Positions 10,283 to 19,402 of a stretch of DNA of 64,000 bases are shown one piece after another (within the stretch, counting starts at the first letter, position 1; each line of letters opens with the position of its first letter). The position numbers and the translations under genes are program-made. The stretch comes from Paramagnetospirillum marisnigri (GTDB lineage Bacteria; Pseudomonadota; Alphaproteobacteria; Rhodospirillales; Magnetospirillaceae), in contig NZ_LWQT01000109.1 in NCBI RefSeq assembly GCF_001650715.1, forward strand, positions 62,001 to 126,000. Direction: 5' to 3'. The notes below the pieces were generated by a model. The model searched no databases and was not told where the DNA came from. It saw only the letters and a program-made list of their open reading frames with translations.

Positions 10283-10286
<4 letters not shown>
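7974..10286 (-). CDS. hcrA: 4-hydroxybenzoyl-CoA reductase, molybdenum alpha subunit
   Basis: The product has 770 residues of the xanthine dehydrogenase/aldehyde oxidase large-subunit family. It begins [24 protein letters not shown] and carries the molybdopterin-cytosine-dinucleotide motifs [15 protein letters not shown] and [13 protein letters not shown] conserved active-site glutamate lies near residue 724 in [10 protein letters not shown]. It reductively removes the phenolic hydroxyl of 4-hydroxybenzoyl-CoA to give benzoyl-CoA, using two electrons from reduced ferredoxin. The ATG at 10286 overlaps the hcrC stop by 4 bp. Longer open sequence upstream is hcrC in another frame. Neighbouring HcrB and HcrC confirm the identity. 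Confidence 0.94.
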
Positions 10287-10765
<479 letters not shown>

Positions 10766-10801
10766 GGTCGTCCTCCCCGCCCCATTTCGGGGCTTGCTTG
10801 C

Positions 10802-11269
10802 TTATTTGTAGAGCCGCTTGAGCAACCCGATCAGGGTATGGCGCTCGGCCTCGCTCAAGGCCTTGGAAAACTCGCGGTCCTGGGCGGTCACCGCCTGTTC
10901 GATGCGGGCCAGCTCATTGCGGCCGAAACTGGTCAGGCGCAGGCAATAGCTGCGGCGATCGGTGGGCGAGGCGTCGCGCACGATCAGCCGCTTGTCCTCC
11001 AGCTGGTTGACCACCTTGACGATGGAGGAGCGGTCCACGTCCATGGCCTCGGCCAGGGCGCTTTGGGTCAGGCCCGAATTGTTGGCGATCACCTGCAGCA
11101 TGCCATAAAGGCCGGGGGTGATACCTTCCGCCGCCGTCACCGTCTGGCCGAAATGCTTGAAGGCCGCCACCTGCGAGCGCCGCAGATGGAATCCCAGCTC
11201 ATCATCCATGCAGCCATGGGCGACCCCGGGCGCGGCGTCCTCGACGGTCTTCATCTGAGCAAGTTTCAT
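10802..11269 (-). CDS. MarR-family regulator of the hcr operon
   Basis: The protein has 155 residues with a winged-helix core: a recognition-helix region GLTQSALAEAMDVDRSSIVKVVNQLE, then a wing with DRRSYCLRLT. It is the first gene of the hcr transcript. Two matching palindromes lie 30-85 bp upstream, so it probably represses its own operon. MarR proteins of aromatic pathways often respond to CoA thioesters, so 4-hydroxybenzoyl-CoA is a plausible effector (inference). I chose the ATG at 11269 because GGAG sits nine bases upstream; an in-frame TTG at 11287 is less likely. Confidence 0.88.
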   Translation of the reverse strand: MKLAQMKTVEDAAPGVAHGCMDDELGFHLRRSQVAAFKHFGQTVTAAEGITPGLYGMLQVIANNSGLTQSALAEAMDVDRSSIVKVVNQLEDKRLIVRDASPTDRRSYCLRLTSFGRNELARIEQAVTAQDREFSKALSEAERHTLIGLLKRLYK

Positions 11270-11298
11270 GGCGGCCCACTCCGGCAAATCCCGAGAAT

Positions 11299-11320
11299 AT
11301 TGTTTACTAGGTCAACGAAT
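11299..11320. promoter_or_regulatory. Proposed MarR operator 1 of the hcr operon
   Basis: The core TTGTTTACTAGGTCAAC is an imperfect palindrome with arms TTGTT and AACgA. It is nearly the same as the second copy 33 bp away. It lies 30 bp upstream of the marR-type start codon, where it would block transcription. Binding by this MarR protein is inferred from position and symmetry. Confidence 0.6.
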
Positions 11321-11331
11321 TTGGCAACAGG

Positions 11332-11353
11332 ATTGTTTGCCTGGTCAACAATT
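11332..11353. promoter_or_regulatory. Proposed MarR operator 2 of the hcr operon
   Basis: The core TTGTTTGCCTGGTCAACAA is a 19-bp palindrome (TTGTT...AACAA, with CC/GG inside). It repeats operator 1 with a 33-bp offset, about three helical turns, so two dimers would sit on the same face of the DNA. It lies between the hcr and pot operons and could affect both. Confidence 0.6.
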
Positions 11354-11401
11354 ATCCCCCGTCCTTTTGCCATGAGCCCCCATCCGGGGGCAGGATCATG
11401 G

Positions 11402-11430
11402 TTGACAACGGGCGGGTGGGGTCTGAAATA
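11402..11430 (+). promoter_or_regulatory. Candidate promoter of the polyamine transporter operon
   Basis: TTGACA at 11402-11407 is followed after 17 bp by GAAATA, a fair -10. The potF start codon is about 40 bp downstream, with AGGGGG before it. The -35 is perfect and the -10 is weak. Confidence 0.4.
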
Positions 11431-11468
11431 TCCGCACCGCCACGATTCAGCCGAACAGGGGGCTTTCG

Positions 11469-12547
11469 ATGCGTATCGCCTTGATCATGGGACTGGTGCT
11501 GGTCTCCACCGCGGCCTTGGCCGAGGAAGAGAAAGTCGTCAACGTCTACAACTGGTCCGACTATGTGGCGCCGGATACCTTGGAGAAATTCACCAAGGCC
11601 ACCGGCATCAAGGTCAATTACGACGTCTATGACGGCAACGAGATCCTGTCCGCCAAGCTGCAGGCGGGCAAGAGCGGCTATGACGTTGTGTTCCCCTCGG
11701 CTTCGCCCTTCCTGGCGACCCAGATCAAGGCGGGCCTGTACCGCAAGCTGGATACCGCCAAGCTGAAGAACTATGCCGGTCTCGACCCCCAGGTCATGAA
11801 GACCCTGGCCGCCGTGGCCGATCCCGGCAATGCCTATGCGGTGCCCTATCAGATTTCCGCCACCGGCATCGCCTATAACATCGACAAAGCCGCCAAGGCG
11901 GCGCCGGGTCTGGCCTTCAATTCCTGGTCGGTGCTGTTCGATCCGGAAAAAGTCGCCAAGCTGAAGGGCTGCGGCGTCAGCGTGCTGGACGCCCCCACCG
12001 AGGTGTTCCCCGCCGCCCTGCTCTATCTCGGCAAGAATGGCGCCAGCCTGGAGACCCCGGACCTCAAGGCCGCCGCCGAGGCGGTCGCCAAGATCAGGCC
12101 GTCACTGAAGTATTTCCACTCGTCCAAATACATCAACGACATGGCCAACGGCGACACCTGCATGGCGCACGGCTATGTCGGCGATCTAGTCCAGGCCCGC
12201 AACCGCGCCAATGAGGCGGGCAAGGGCGTCAAGCTGGGCATCTTCAAGGCGCCGTGGTCAATATCGACGCCGCCGCCATTCCCAAGGACGCGCCCCATCC
12301 CGACAACGCCCATGCCTTCATCGACTTCCTGCTGAAGCCCGAGATCATGGCCGAGATCACCAACACCACCGGCTACGCCAACGCGGTCACCGCGTCCAAG
12401 CCGCTGATCAAGAAGGAAATCCTGGCCGATCCGGTGATCTATCCCCCGGCGGAGGTGGTGGCCAAGGAATTCCAGGTTCCGCCCGCCGAACTGACCAAGG
12501 AGCGCGAACGCACCCGCCTGTGGACCAGCGTGAAAACCGGCAAGTAA
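11469..12547 (+). pseudogene. potF: Polyamine ABC transporter periplasmic binding protein, frameshifted
   Basis: The first frame encodes a signal peptide (cleaved after AALA) and a PotD/PotF-type binding protein starting VVNVYNWSDYV, up to GKGVKLGIF near 12245. The match then jumps to another frame from about 12248 (GAVVNIDAAAIPKDA) to the stop at 12547. The two parts join to about 360 residues, normal for the family. The junction lacks roughly the IPKE residues I expect from E. coli PotF, so the lesion looks like a loss of about 10 bp rather than one base; that comparison is from memory. Unrepaired, the product stops early in a scrambled tail. It heads a four-gene operon for spermidine or putrescine uptake. 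Confidence 0.8.
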
Positions 12548-13677
12548 TGGCAAGCCAGCCCGCCTTCGCTCCCTGGACCGATCCCCAGGCCAAGCCGCTG
12601 ATCCGCTTCGAGGCAGTCTCGAAGCGGTTCGGCGATTTCACCGCCGTGGACCGGGTCAGCCTGTCCATCCACAAGGGGGAAATCTTCTCGCTGCTGGGAG
12701 CGTCGGGCTGTGGCAAGACCACGCTTTTGCGCATGCTGGCCGGGTTCGAGACGCCCAGCGAGGGCCGCATCTTCATCGACGGCATCGATATCACCAACGT
12801 GCCGCCCTATGAGCGGCCGGTGAACATGATGTTCCAGTCCTATGCCCTGTTTCCCCATATGACGGTGGAGGGCAATATCGCCTTCGGCCTGAAGCAGGAC
12901 AGGCTGCCCAAGGACGTGATCGCCGAGCGGACCAGGGCGGTGCTGGATCTGGTGCAGATGGGCAAGTTCGCCAACCGTAAGCCGCATCAGCTTTCGGGCG
13001 GCCAGCGCCAGCGCGTCGCCCTGGCCCGCGCCCTGGCCAAGGAACCCAAGGTGCTGCTGCTGGACGAACCCCTGGGCGCGCTGGACAAGAAGCTGCGCGA
13101 GGCGACCCAGTTGGAGCTGGTCAATATCCAGGACCGGGTCGGCGTTACCTTCGTCATGGTCACCCATGACCAGGAAGAGGCCATGACCATGTCGTCGCGC
13201 ATCGGCGTCATGAATGCGGGCGGCATCCAGCAGGTGGGGACTCCCATCGACATCTACGAATACCCGGAAAGCCGCTTCGTCGCCGATTTCATCGGCGCCG
13301 CCAACATGTTCGAGGCCCGGGTGGCGGGAGACCGCGACGGCCGCCTGGTGGTCCACTGCCCCGAACTGGCCCATGACCTCACCATCGACCACGCGGCGCC
13401 GCTGGCGGCGGGCACCCCCGTCACCGTCATGGTGCGCCCCGAAAAGGTCGCCATCACCCGCGACATGCCCGCCGAGGGCCTGAACTGGGCCGAGGGCGTG
13501 GTCTCGGATATCGCCTATCTGGGCGATGTCTCCATCTTCCATGTCCGCCTCGCCTCGGGCCACAAGATCGAGGCGCTGCAGACCAACCGCCGCCACACCG
13601 ACGAGCAGAAGCTGACCTGGGACGACAAGGTCTATCTCGGCTGGCATCCGGCCAACGCGCTGGTGCTGACCAAATGA
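12547..13677 (+). CDS. potG: Polyamine ABC transporter ATP-binding protein
   Basis: The protein has 376 residues. The ATPase domain shows Walker A GASGCGKTT, the Q-loop FQSYALFPHMTVEGNIAFGL, signature LSGGQRQRVALARAL, Walker B VLLLDEPLGALD and switch VTHD. A C-terminal TOBE regulatory domain (about 285-376) contains VMVRPEKVAI. It powers the importer formed with the two permeases that follow. The ATG overlaps the potF stop (TAATG). The upstream extension of the open frame is potF sequence. PotA and PotG cannot be separated with confidence, but the gene order matches potFGHI. Confidence 0.92.
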   Translation: MASQPAFAPWTDPQAKPLIRFEAVSKRFGDFTAVDRVSLSIHKGEIFSLLGASGCGKTTLLRMLAGFETPSEGRIFIDGIDITNVPPYERPVNMMFQSYALFPHMTVEGNIAFGLKQDRLPKDVIAERTRAVLDLVQMGKFANRKPHQLSGGQRQRVALARALAKEPKVLLLDEPLGALDKKLREATQLELVNIQDRVGVTFVMVTHDQEEAMTMSSRIGVMNAGGIQQVGTPIDIYEYPESRFVADFIGAANMFEARVAGDRDGRLVVHCPELAHDLTIDHAAPLAAGTPVTVMVRPEKVAITRDMPAEGLNWAEGVVSDIAYLGDVSIFHVRLASGHKIEALQTNRRHTDEQKLTWDDKVYLGWHPANALVLTK

Positions 13678-14579
13678 CCGGGCGATTCGGGCGCTTCCTG
13701 GTGGGGCTGCCGCCCTATGCCTGGCTGGCGCTGTTCTTCCTGGTGCCCTTCCTGATCGTGCTGAAGATCAGCCTGTCGGAACCCTCGGCCGGGGCGCCGC
13801 CCTATCTGCCGCTGTGGGAGTGGGACGAGGCCGGAAACCTGGCCTTCCACTTCAATCCGGCCAATTACGGCATGCTGTTCGGCGACGACCTCTACCTGTC
13901 GGCCTATCTCAATTCCATCCGTATCGCCGGTATCTCCACCCTGGCCTGCCTGGCGCTGGGCTATCCCGCCGCCTATGCCATCGCCCGGGCGCCGCTGGCC
14001 TGGCGCCAGTCGCTGCTGTTGCTGGTGGCGCTGCCGTTCTGGACCTCGTTCCTGATCCGGGTCTATGCCTGGATCGGCATCCTGAAGACCGAGGGCATGC
14101 TGAACGCGGTACTGCTGTGGGCCGGGGTGATTTCCGAGCCGCTGCAGATCCTCCAGACCGATCTGGCGGTGATCATCGGCATGACCTATTCCTACCTGCC
14201 CTTCATGGTGCTGCCGCTTTACGCCACCTTGGAGAAGATGGACCTGACCTTGCTGGAAGCCGCCGCCGACCTGGGCTGCCGCCCGTTCAAGGCCTTCCTC
14301 GCCGTCACCTTGCCGCTATCCATGCCCGGCGTCATCGCCGGATCGCTGCTGGTCTTCATCCCGGCGGTGGGCGAATACGTCATTCCCGACCTGCTGGGTG
14401 GCCCCGACACATTGATGATCGGCAAGGTGCTGTGGGCCGAGTTCTTCGACAATCGCGACTGGCCGGTGGCCTCGGCGGTGGCCATCGCCATGCTGGTGCT
14501 GCTGGTGGCGCCGATCATGATCATCCAGAACGCCAGGACCAAGGCCGAGGAGAAGGCCGAGGGGAGGACGGGGCGATGA
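13674..14579 (+). CDS. potH: Polyamine ABC transporter permease 1
   Basis: The protein has 301 residues, with an N-terminal membrane helix (YAWLALFFLVPFLIVLKISL) and five more. The permease EAA loop is EAAADLGCRPFKAFLAVTLP. It forms half of the transmembrane channel of the polyamine importer. It overlaps potG by 4 bp (ATGA) and potI by 4 bp, indicating tight translational coupling. Length and segment pattern are normal for PotB/PotH. Confidence 0.92.
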   Translation: MTGRFGRFLVGLPPYAWLALFFLVPFLIVLKISLSEPSAGAPPYLPLWEWDEAGNLAFHFNPANYGMLFGDDLYLSAYLNSIRIAGISTLACLALGYPAAYAIARAPLAWRQSLLLLVALPFWTSFLIRVYAWIGILKTEGMLNAVLLWAGVISEPLQILQTDLAVIIGMTYSYLPFMVLPLYATLEKMDLTLLEAAADLGCRPFKAFLAVTLPLSMPGVIAGSLLVFIPAVGEYVIPDLLGGPDTLMIGKVLWAEFFDNRDWPVASAVAIAMLVLLVAPIMIIQNARTKAEEKAEGRTGR

Positions 14580-15370
14580 TCCTGCGCGGCCTGCTGATCC
14601 TGGCCTATGCCTTCCTCTACATCCCCATCGCGGTGATGATCGTCTTTTCGTTCAACGCCTCCAAGCTGGTCACGGTGTGGGGCGGCTTTTCCACCAAGTG
14701 GTATGGCGAACTGCTGCATGACGAGAAGGTGCTGGACGCCGCCTGGCTCAGCCTCAAGGTCGCCCTGGCCAGCGCCACCCTGGCCACCGTTCTCGGTACC
14801 CTGGCCGCCGTGGTGCTGGTGCGCTTCACCCGTTTCTTCGGCCGCACCCTGTTCACCGGCATGGTCACCGCGCCGCTGGTGATGCCGGAAGTCATCACCG
14901 GCCTGTCGCTGCTGCTGCTGTTCGTCGCCATGGAGGCCGCCTTCGGCTGGCCCGCCGGTCGCTCCGTCACCACCATCGTCCTGGCTCATGCCACTTTCAG
15001 CCTGGCCTTCGTCACCGTGGTGGTGCGCTCGCGCCTCGCCACCATGGACCGCTCGCTGGAGGAGGCCGCCATGGATCTGGGGGCGCGGCCCCTGAAGGTC
15101 TTCCTCACCATCACCTTGCCGCTGATCGCGCCGTCGCTGCTGGCGGGCTGGCTGCTGGCCTTCACCCTGTCCATCGACGACGTGGTGATTTCCGCCTTCG
15201 TCTCCGGCCCCGGCGCCACGCCGCTGCCCATCGTGATCTTTTCCAAGGTTCGCCTGGGCGTCAGCCCCGAGATCAACGCGCTCGCCACCATCGTGGTGGC
15301 GGTGGTGGCCGTGGCCATGGTGGTGGCGGGCCGGGTGGCATTGAGGAAGGACGAGGCCCGCACGGGCTGA
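14576..15370 (+). CDS. potI: Polyamine ABC transporter permease 2
   Basis: The protein has 264 residues and six membrane helices. It starts FLYIPIAVMIVFSFNASK and carries the EAA loop EEAAMDLGARPLKVFLTITLP, then LLAFTLSIDDVVISAFVSGPGATPLP, typical of PotC/PotI. It forms the second half of the import channel. The ATG at 14576 overlaps the potH stop. It is the last gene of the operon; the PaaX-type regulator begins 99 bp later on the same strand. Confidence 0.92.
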   Translation: MILRGLLILAYAFLYIPIAVMIVFSFNASKLVTVWGGFSTKWYGELLHDEKVLDAAWLSLKVALASATLATVLGTLAAVVLVRFTRFFGRTLFTGMVTAPLVMPEVITGLSLLLLFVAMEAAFGWPAGRSVTTIVLAHATFSLAFVTVVVRSRLATMDRSLEEAAMDLGARPLKVFLTITLPLIAPSLLAGWLLAFTLSIDDVVISAFVSGPGATPLPIVIFSKVRLGVSPEINALATIVVAVVAVAMVVAGRVALRKDEARTG

Positions 15371-15469
15371 ATCCGCCTGCTATCCCTTAAATGATACAAA
15401 ATCCCGGTTGCCCTGTGACGCATCATCATTAGGATGTGGCAGCCGTTTTTCCCTTGATCAGGTTGCCTG

Positions 15470-16402
15470 ATGAACCGCCGCCTTGGTGATATCCTTGCCC
15501 AAGTCTTCGATCGGCTTCGCCCCAAGGCGAAATCCCTGATCATCACCGTCTATGGCGACGCCATTCTGCATCACGGCGGCTCGGCCTGGCTGGGCAGCGT
15601 CATCAATCTGGTGGAGCCGCTGGGCCTGAACGAGCGCATCGTGCGGACCTCGGTGTTCCGCCTGTCCAAGGAAGAGTGGCTGGCGTCGAGCCAGATCGGA
15701 CGGCGCAGCTATTACCGCCTGACCGAGCAGGGCCGCCGCCGCTTCGAGGCCGCTAACAGCCGCATCTATTTCCATGTCAGCCAGCCCTGGGATGGTGGTT
15801 GGACCCTGGTCATCACCAACACGGCCGGACTTGATCCCGACACCCGCGACATGATCCGGCGCAATCTCGGCTGGACGGGATTCGGACAGTTGGCGCCCGG
15901 GATCATGCTGCATCCCGACCCCGACAAGGGCGTCATGCGCCAGATCCTGACCGATCTCGGCGTATCGGATCAGGCGGTGGTGATGACGGGGGGCACCGAG
16001 GCCGGTTTCTCCACCGCCGCGCTGGAAGCCATGATCCATGGCTGCTGGGACCTGAAGCGCCTCGCCGCCGATTACGACGAGTTCCTCGATATCTTCCGGC
16101 CGCTGTGGCAAAGCCTGTCGGCCAATGGCGAGTTGGACCCGGAACTGTGCTTCGTGGTCCGCACCCTGCTGATGCACGGCTATCGTCGCGCCCTGCTGCG
16201 CGATCCCATGCTGCCCGACGAGTTGCTGCCCGCCAACTGGCCCGGCACCGCCGCACGCGCGCTGTGCCGCAATCTCTATCGCCTGGTCCAGGCCGCGGCC
16301 GAAACCCATGTGATGACCATGCTGGAAACCGCCGAAGGCCCGGTGCCCGAGGCCCATCCCAGCTATTTCACCCGCTTCGGCGGCCTTCAGTCCGCCGACT
16401 GA
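15470..16402 (+). CDS. PaaX-family transcriptional regulator
   Basis: The protein has 310 residues. The N-terminal winged-helix domain includes SLIITVYGDAILHHGGSAWLG and RLSKEEWLASSQIGRRSYY. A middle domain (WDGGWTLVIT) and a C-terminal PaaX domain follow. PaaX represses phenylacetate genes in aerobic bacteria and is released by phenylacetyl-CoA. Here it lies directly upstream of anaerobic padB, which makes it a good candidate sensor for the same CoA ester in this pathway (inference). The Shine-Dalgarno sequence is weak. It follows the pot operon by 99 bp. Confidence 0.88.
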   Translation: MNRRLGDILAQVFDRLRPKAKSLIITVYGDAILHHGGSAWLGSVINLVEPLGLNERIVRTSVFRLSKEEWLASSQIGRRSYYRLTEQGRRRFEAANSRIYFHVSQPWDGGWTLVITNTAGLDPDTRDMIRRNLGWTGFGQLAPGIMLHPDPDKGVMRQILTDLGVSDQAVVMTGGTEAGFSTAALEAMIHGCWDLKRLAADYDEFLDIFRPLWQSLSANGELDPELCFVVRTLLMHGYRRALLRDPMLPDELLPANWPGTAARALCRNLYRLVQAAAETHVMTMLETAEGPVPEAHPSYFTRFGGLQSAD

Positions 16403-16430
16403 TATCCCTCGGCGCTTCACTCGACCCTGA

Positions 16431-16484
16431 GCGGGCAAGATGCCCGCGCTCCGACACAGATCGGAGCGCGGCCGTCCCGGCCGC
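16431..16484. repeat. Triple-hairpin palindromic element after the PaaX-type gene
   Basis: Three stems follow one another almost without spacing: GCGGGC/GCCCGC (16431-16447), CGCTCCGA/TCGGAGCG (16447-16468) and GCGGCC/GGCCGC (16468-16484). This is the layout of a dispersed REP-type intergenic repeat. It may also end transcription of the regulator gene. Copy number in the genome cannot be judged from this window. Confidence 0.6.
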
Positions 16485-16568
16485 CGTTCCCACCGGAGGA
16501 ACTCCAACGAGCCCTTATTGGGCCGCCCCCATCCCTTTTGGGTAGGCCCACCCTCCCCTTGGCTAATA

Positions 16569-16623
16569 TTGCGCAAATTTTTTGACTCTTGCGCATTTTT
16601 TGCATTACGTTTGTAAAAAATGC
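16569..16623 (+). promoter_or_regulatory. padB upstream control region with direct and inverted repeats
   Basis: This is an AT-rich stretch just before padB. TTGCGCAAATTTTTTG (16569-16584) and TTGCGCATTTTTTG (16589-16602) are direct repeats offset by 20 bp. GCATTTTTT (16593-16601) and AAAAAATGC (16615-16623) form an inverted repeat. A similar TTGCGTAATTTTTTG lies upstream of livK. These may be operator or promoter elements; the regulator is not known. Confidence 0.45.
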
Positions 16624-16657
16624 ATAACGCCGACAGGCGCTGGGAGGAGTCAAACCC

Positions 16658-19402
16658 ATGCTGGATAAGGTATCCGTCCAACGGAAATCGGTCCCGACCT
16701 ATTGCTACAACTGCGTCGCCGGTCCTGACCTGATGTGCGTCACGGTCGAGGATGGCGTGGCGGTATCGGTTTCTCCCAACCATGCCGGGGTCGGCATCCA
16801 CCCCGCCGATGGGCGGCCCTGCGTCAAGGCCTATGGCCTGGTGCAGAAGACCTATAATCCGAACCGGGTCCTGACCCCCATGAAACGCACCAACCCGAAA
16901 AAGGGGCGCCACGAGGACCCAGGCTTCGTCGCCATTTCGTGGGACGAGGCCCTGGACATGGTGGCGGCCAAGCTGCGGAGCCTGCGCGAGGCCGGACTGC
17001 TCAACGCCCAGGGCATGCCGCGCCTTGCCGCCACCTTCGGCCATGGCGGCACCCCGGCCAATTACATGGGCACCCTGCCCGCCCTGCTGGCGGCCTGGGG
17101 GCCCATCGACTTCAGCTTCGGCTCGGGCCAGGGCGTCAAATGCGTCCATTCCGAACATCTCTACGGCGAGTATTGGCATCGCGCCTTCACCGTCTGCGCC
17201 GATACGGTGCACACCAATTTCATCGTCTCGTTCGGAACCAATGTGGAGGTGTCGGGCGGCCCCTGCGCCGTGCGCCGCCATGCCGATGCCCGGGTGCGCG
17301 GCATCAAGCGGGTACAGGTGGAGCCGCATCTGTCGCCCACCGGCGCCTGTTCCGCCCAATGGGTGCCCATCCGGCCCAAGACCGACCCCGCCTTCATGTT
17401 CGCCATGCTGAACGTGATGCTGCACGAGGCGCCACGCGCGGCCCTCGACCTCGACTTCTTGCGATCCCGCACCGCCTCGCCCTATCTGGTGGGGCCGGAC
17501 GGCTATTACCTGCGCGATCCCGACACCGCCAAGCCGCTGATCTGGGACACACTCAGCGGGGGGCCGGTGCCGTTCGACCACGCGAGCGCCGTTCCAGCGC
17601 TGGAGGGCAGCTTCACCGTCACCCGCGCCATCAGCCAGCTCCCCGACGGCGAGACCGCGACGCACGACTCAGCTCCGGCGCGGCCCAGCTTCGCCGTGCT
17701 GGTGGACGCCATGGCGCCCTATACCCCCGACTGGGCGGCCCAGGTCTGCGACGTTCCCGCCGCCACCATCCGGGGTGTGGCGCTGGAATACCTGGAGAAT
17801 GCCTGCGTCGGCCAGACCATCGAGGTGGATGGCAAGACCCTGCCCTTCCGCCCGGTGGCGGTGACCCTGGGCAAGACCGTCAACAACGGCTGGGGCGCCT
17901 ATGAATGCTGCTGGGCGCGCACGGTGCTGGCCACCTTGGTGGGGGCGCTGGAAGTGCCGGGCGGCACGCTGGGCACCACGGTGCGGCTCAACCGCCCCTT
18001 CGAGAACCGTCTGAAAAGCGTCAAGCCGGGCGTCGACGGCTTCATGAACGCCCAGATGAACAGCACCACCAAGGGCAAATGGGCCGACAAGCCCAAGGGG
18101 CGCAACGCCCATACCACCCTGATCCCCATCGTCGGCGATTCATCCTGGGCGCAAGCCTTGGGGCCGACCCATCTGGCCTGGATGTTCCTGAAGGAGGCCC
18201 CCGGCGAGTGGGAAGCCCCCGAGCCCCCCGACGTGTGGATCGCCTATCGCACCAATCCGGCGGTGTCGTTCTGGGACACCAGCCAGTTGACCGACAACAT
18301 GGCCAAGATGCCGTTCGTGGTGGCCTTCGCCTATACCATGGACGAGACCAACCACATGGCCGATGTGCTGCTGCCCGAGGCCACCGACCTGGAAAGTACC
18401 CAGCTGATCCGGGCGGGCGGCACCAAATTCGTCGAGCAGCATTGGGCCCATCACGGCTTCGTGCTGCGCCAGCCCGCCGTCGAGCCCATGGGCGAATCCC
18501 GCGACTTCACCTGGATCACCACCGAACTGGCCCGCCGCACCGGCCTGCTGGAGGGCTACAACAAAGCCATCAACCGGGGCGCGGCGCTGGTGCCGCTGAA
18601 AGGCGAGGGCTTCGACTTCAGCCTGGCCGAGGACCAGGCCCACGGCGTTGACGAGATCTGGGACGCGGTGTGCAAGGCCGCCACTGCCTCGCTGACCGGC
18701 GGAAGCGAGGTCAAGGACCTGGACTGGATGAAGGAGAACGGCTTCTTCGTGGTGCCCTTCACCCGCGACGACTGGTACCTGCACCCCACCATGGTGGAGC
18801 AGAATCTGCGCTATGAACTGCCCTATCAGGAACGGCTGATGCGGGTGGGCGAGGAACTGGGCCGCCGCCTGCACGAGGCCGGCATTTACTGGTGGGACGA
18901 GCAGTTGGAGGAATACCAGGGCATTCCCCATTGGCACGACGTGCCCGGCCGCTGGGTGAAGGCGGTGGAAAAGGCGGGCGCCGACCCGGCCGACTTCCCG
19001 TTCTGGGGCATCACCACCAAGACCATGCCCTACACCACCGGCAACAATGCGGGCATCCCGCTGATGAACGAGGTAGCGGGCAATCTGCGCGGCCACGGCT
19101 CGGTGATCATCAACGCATCCTCCGCCCGCAAGCTGGGCATCCAGGACGGCGACCGGGTCGAGGTCAGTTCAGTGGTTGGCTCCACCCGGGGCAAGGCCGC
19201 CCTGGTCCAGGGCTGCCGCCCCGACACCATCGTCATTCCCGGCCAGTTCCAGCACTGGAAGACCCCCTTCGCCAAGGACCTCGCCTTCCCGTCGCTCAAC
19301 GCCATTTCGCAGATGTCACTGGACCTCACCGACGCCACCGGCTCGGGCGCCGATGTGGTGCGGGTGGCGGTGCGCAAGCTGGACGTGGGAGAAGAGCCAT
19401 GA
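16658..19402 (+). CDS. padB: Phenylacetyl-CoA:acceptor oxidoreductase, molybdopterin subunit
   Basis: The product has 914 residues of the DMSO-reductase superfamily. The N-terminal cluster motif has C16, C19, C27 and C55. C162 in GVKCVHSEH is a candidate molybdenum ligand. A C-terminal molydopterin-dinucleotide-binding domain contains GNLRGHGSVIINASSARKLG. The order PadB-PadC-PadD plus linkage to padEFGHI identifies it as the catalytic subunit that oxidises phenylacetyl-CoA to phenylglyoxylate, a four-electron step to quinones, releasing CoA. GGGAGGAG precedes the ATG. No twin-arginine signal is seen, which fits a cytoplasm-facing enzyme. Another four-electron oxidoreductase is possible but less likely given context. 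Confidence 0.85.
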   Translation: MLDKVSVQRKSVPTYCYNCVAGPDLMCVTVEDGVAVSVSPNHAGVGIHPADGRPCVKAYGLVQKTYNPNRVLTPMKRTNPKKGRHEDPGFVAISWDEALDMVAAKLRSLREAGLLNAQGMPRLAATFGHGGTPANYMGTLPALLAAWGPIDFSFGSGQGVKCVHSEHLYGEYWHRAFTVCADTVHTNFIVSFGTNVEVSGGPCAVRRHADARVRGIKRVQVEPHLSPTGACSAQWVPIRPKTDPAFMFAMLNVMLHEAPRAALDLDFLRSRTASPYLVGPDGYYLRDPDTAKPLIWDTLSGGPVPFDHASAVPALEGSFTVTRAISQLPDGETATHDSAPARPSFAVLVDAMAPYTPDWAAQVCDVPAATIRGVALEYLENACVGQTIEVDGKTLPFRPVAVTLGKTVNNGWGAYECCWARTVLATLVGALEVPGGTLGTTVRLNRPFENRLKSVKPGVDGFMNAQMNSTTKGKWADKPKGRNAHTTLIPIVGDSSWAQALGPTHLAWMFLKEAPGEWEAPEPPDVWIAYRTNPAVSFWDTSQLTDNMAKMPFVVAFAYTMDETNHMADVLLPEATDLESTQLIRAGGTKFVEQHWAHHGFVLRQPAVEPMGESRDFTWITTELARRTGLLEGYNKAINRGAALVPLKGEGFDFSLAEDQAHGVDEIWDAVCKAATASLTGGSEVKDLDWMKENGFFVVPFTRDDWYLHPTMVEQNLRYELPYQERLMRVGEELGRRLHEAGIYWWDEQLEEYQGIPHWHDVPGRWVKAVEKAGADPADFPFWGITTKTMPYTTGNNAGIPLMNEVAGNLRGHGSVIINASSARKLGIQDGDRVEVSSVVGSTRGKAALVQGCRPDTIVIPGQFQHWKTPFAKDLAFPSLNAISQMSLDLTDATGSGADVVRVAVRKLDVGEEP

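Noticed and set aside
16562-16578. Possible sigma-54 promoter before padB (TTGG...GC spacing)
   Set aside because: GG and GC are correctly spaced, but the flanking bases do not match the -24/-12 consensus.
15458-17665. Long minus-strand frame across the PaaX-type gene and padB
   Set aside because: It covers two well-supported genes and the AT-rich padB control region, and has no recognisable domain.
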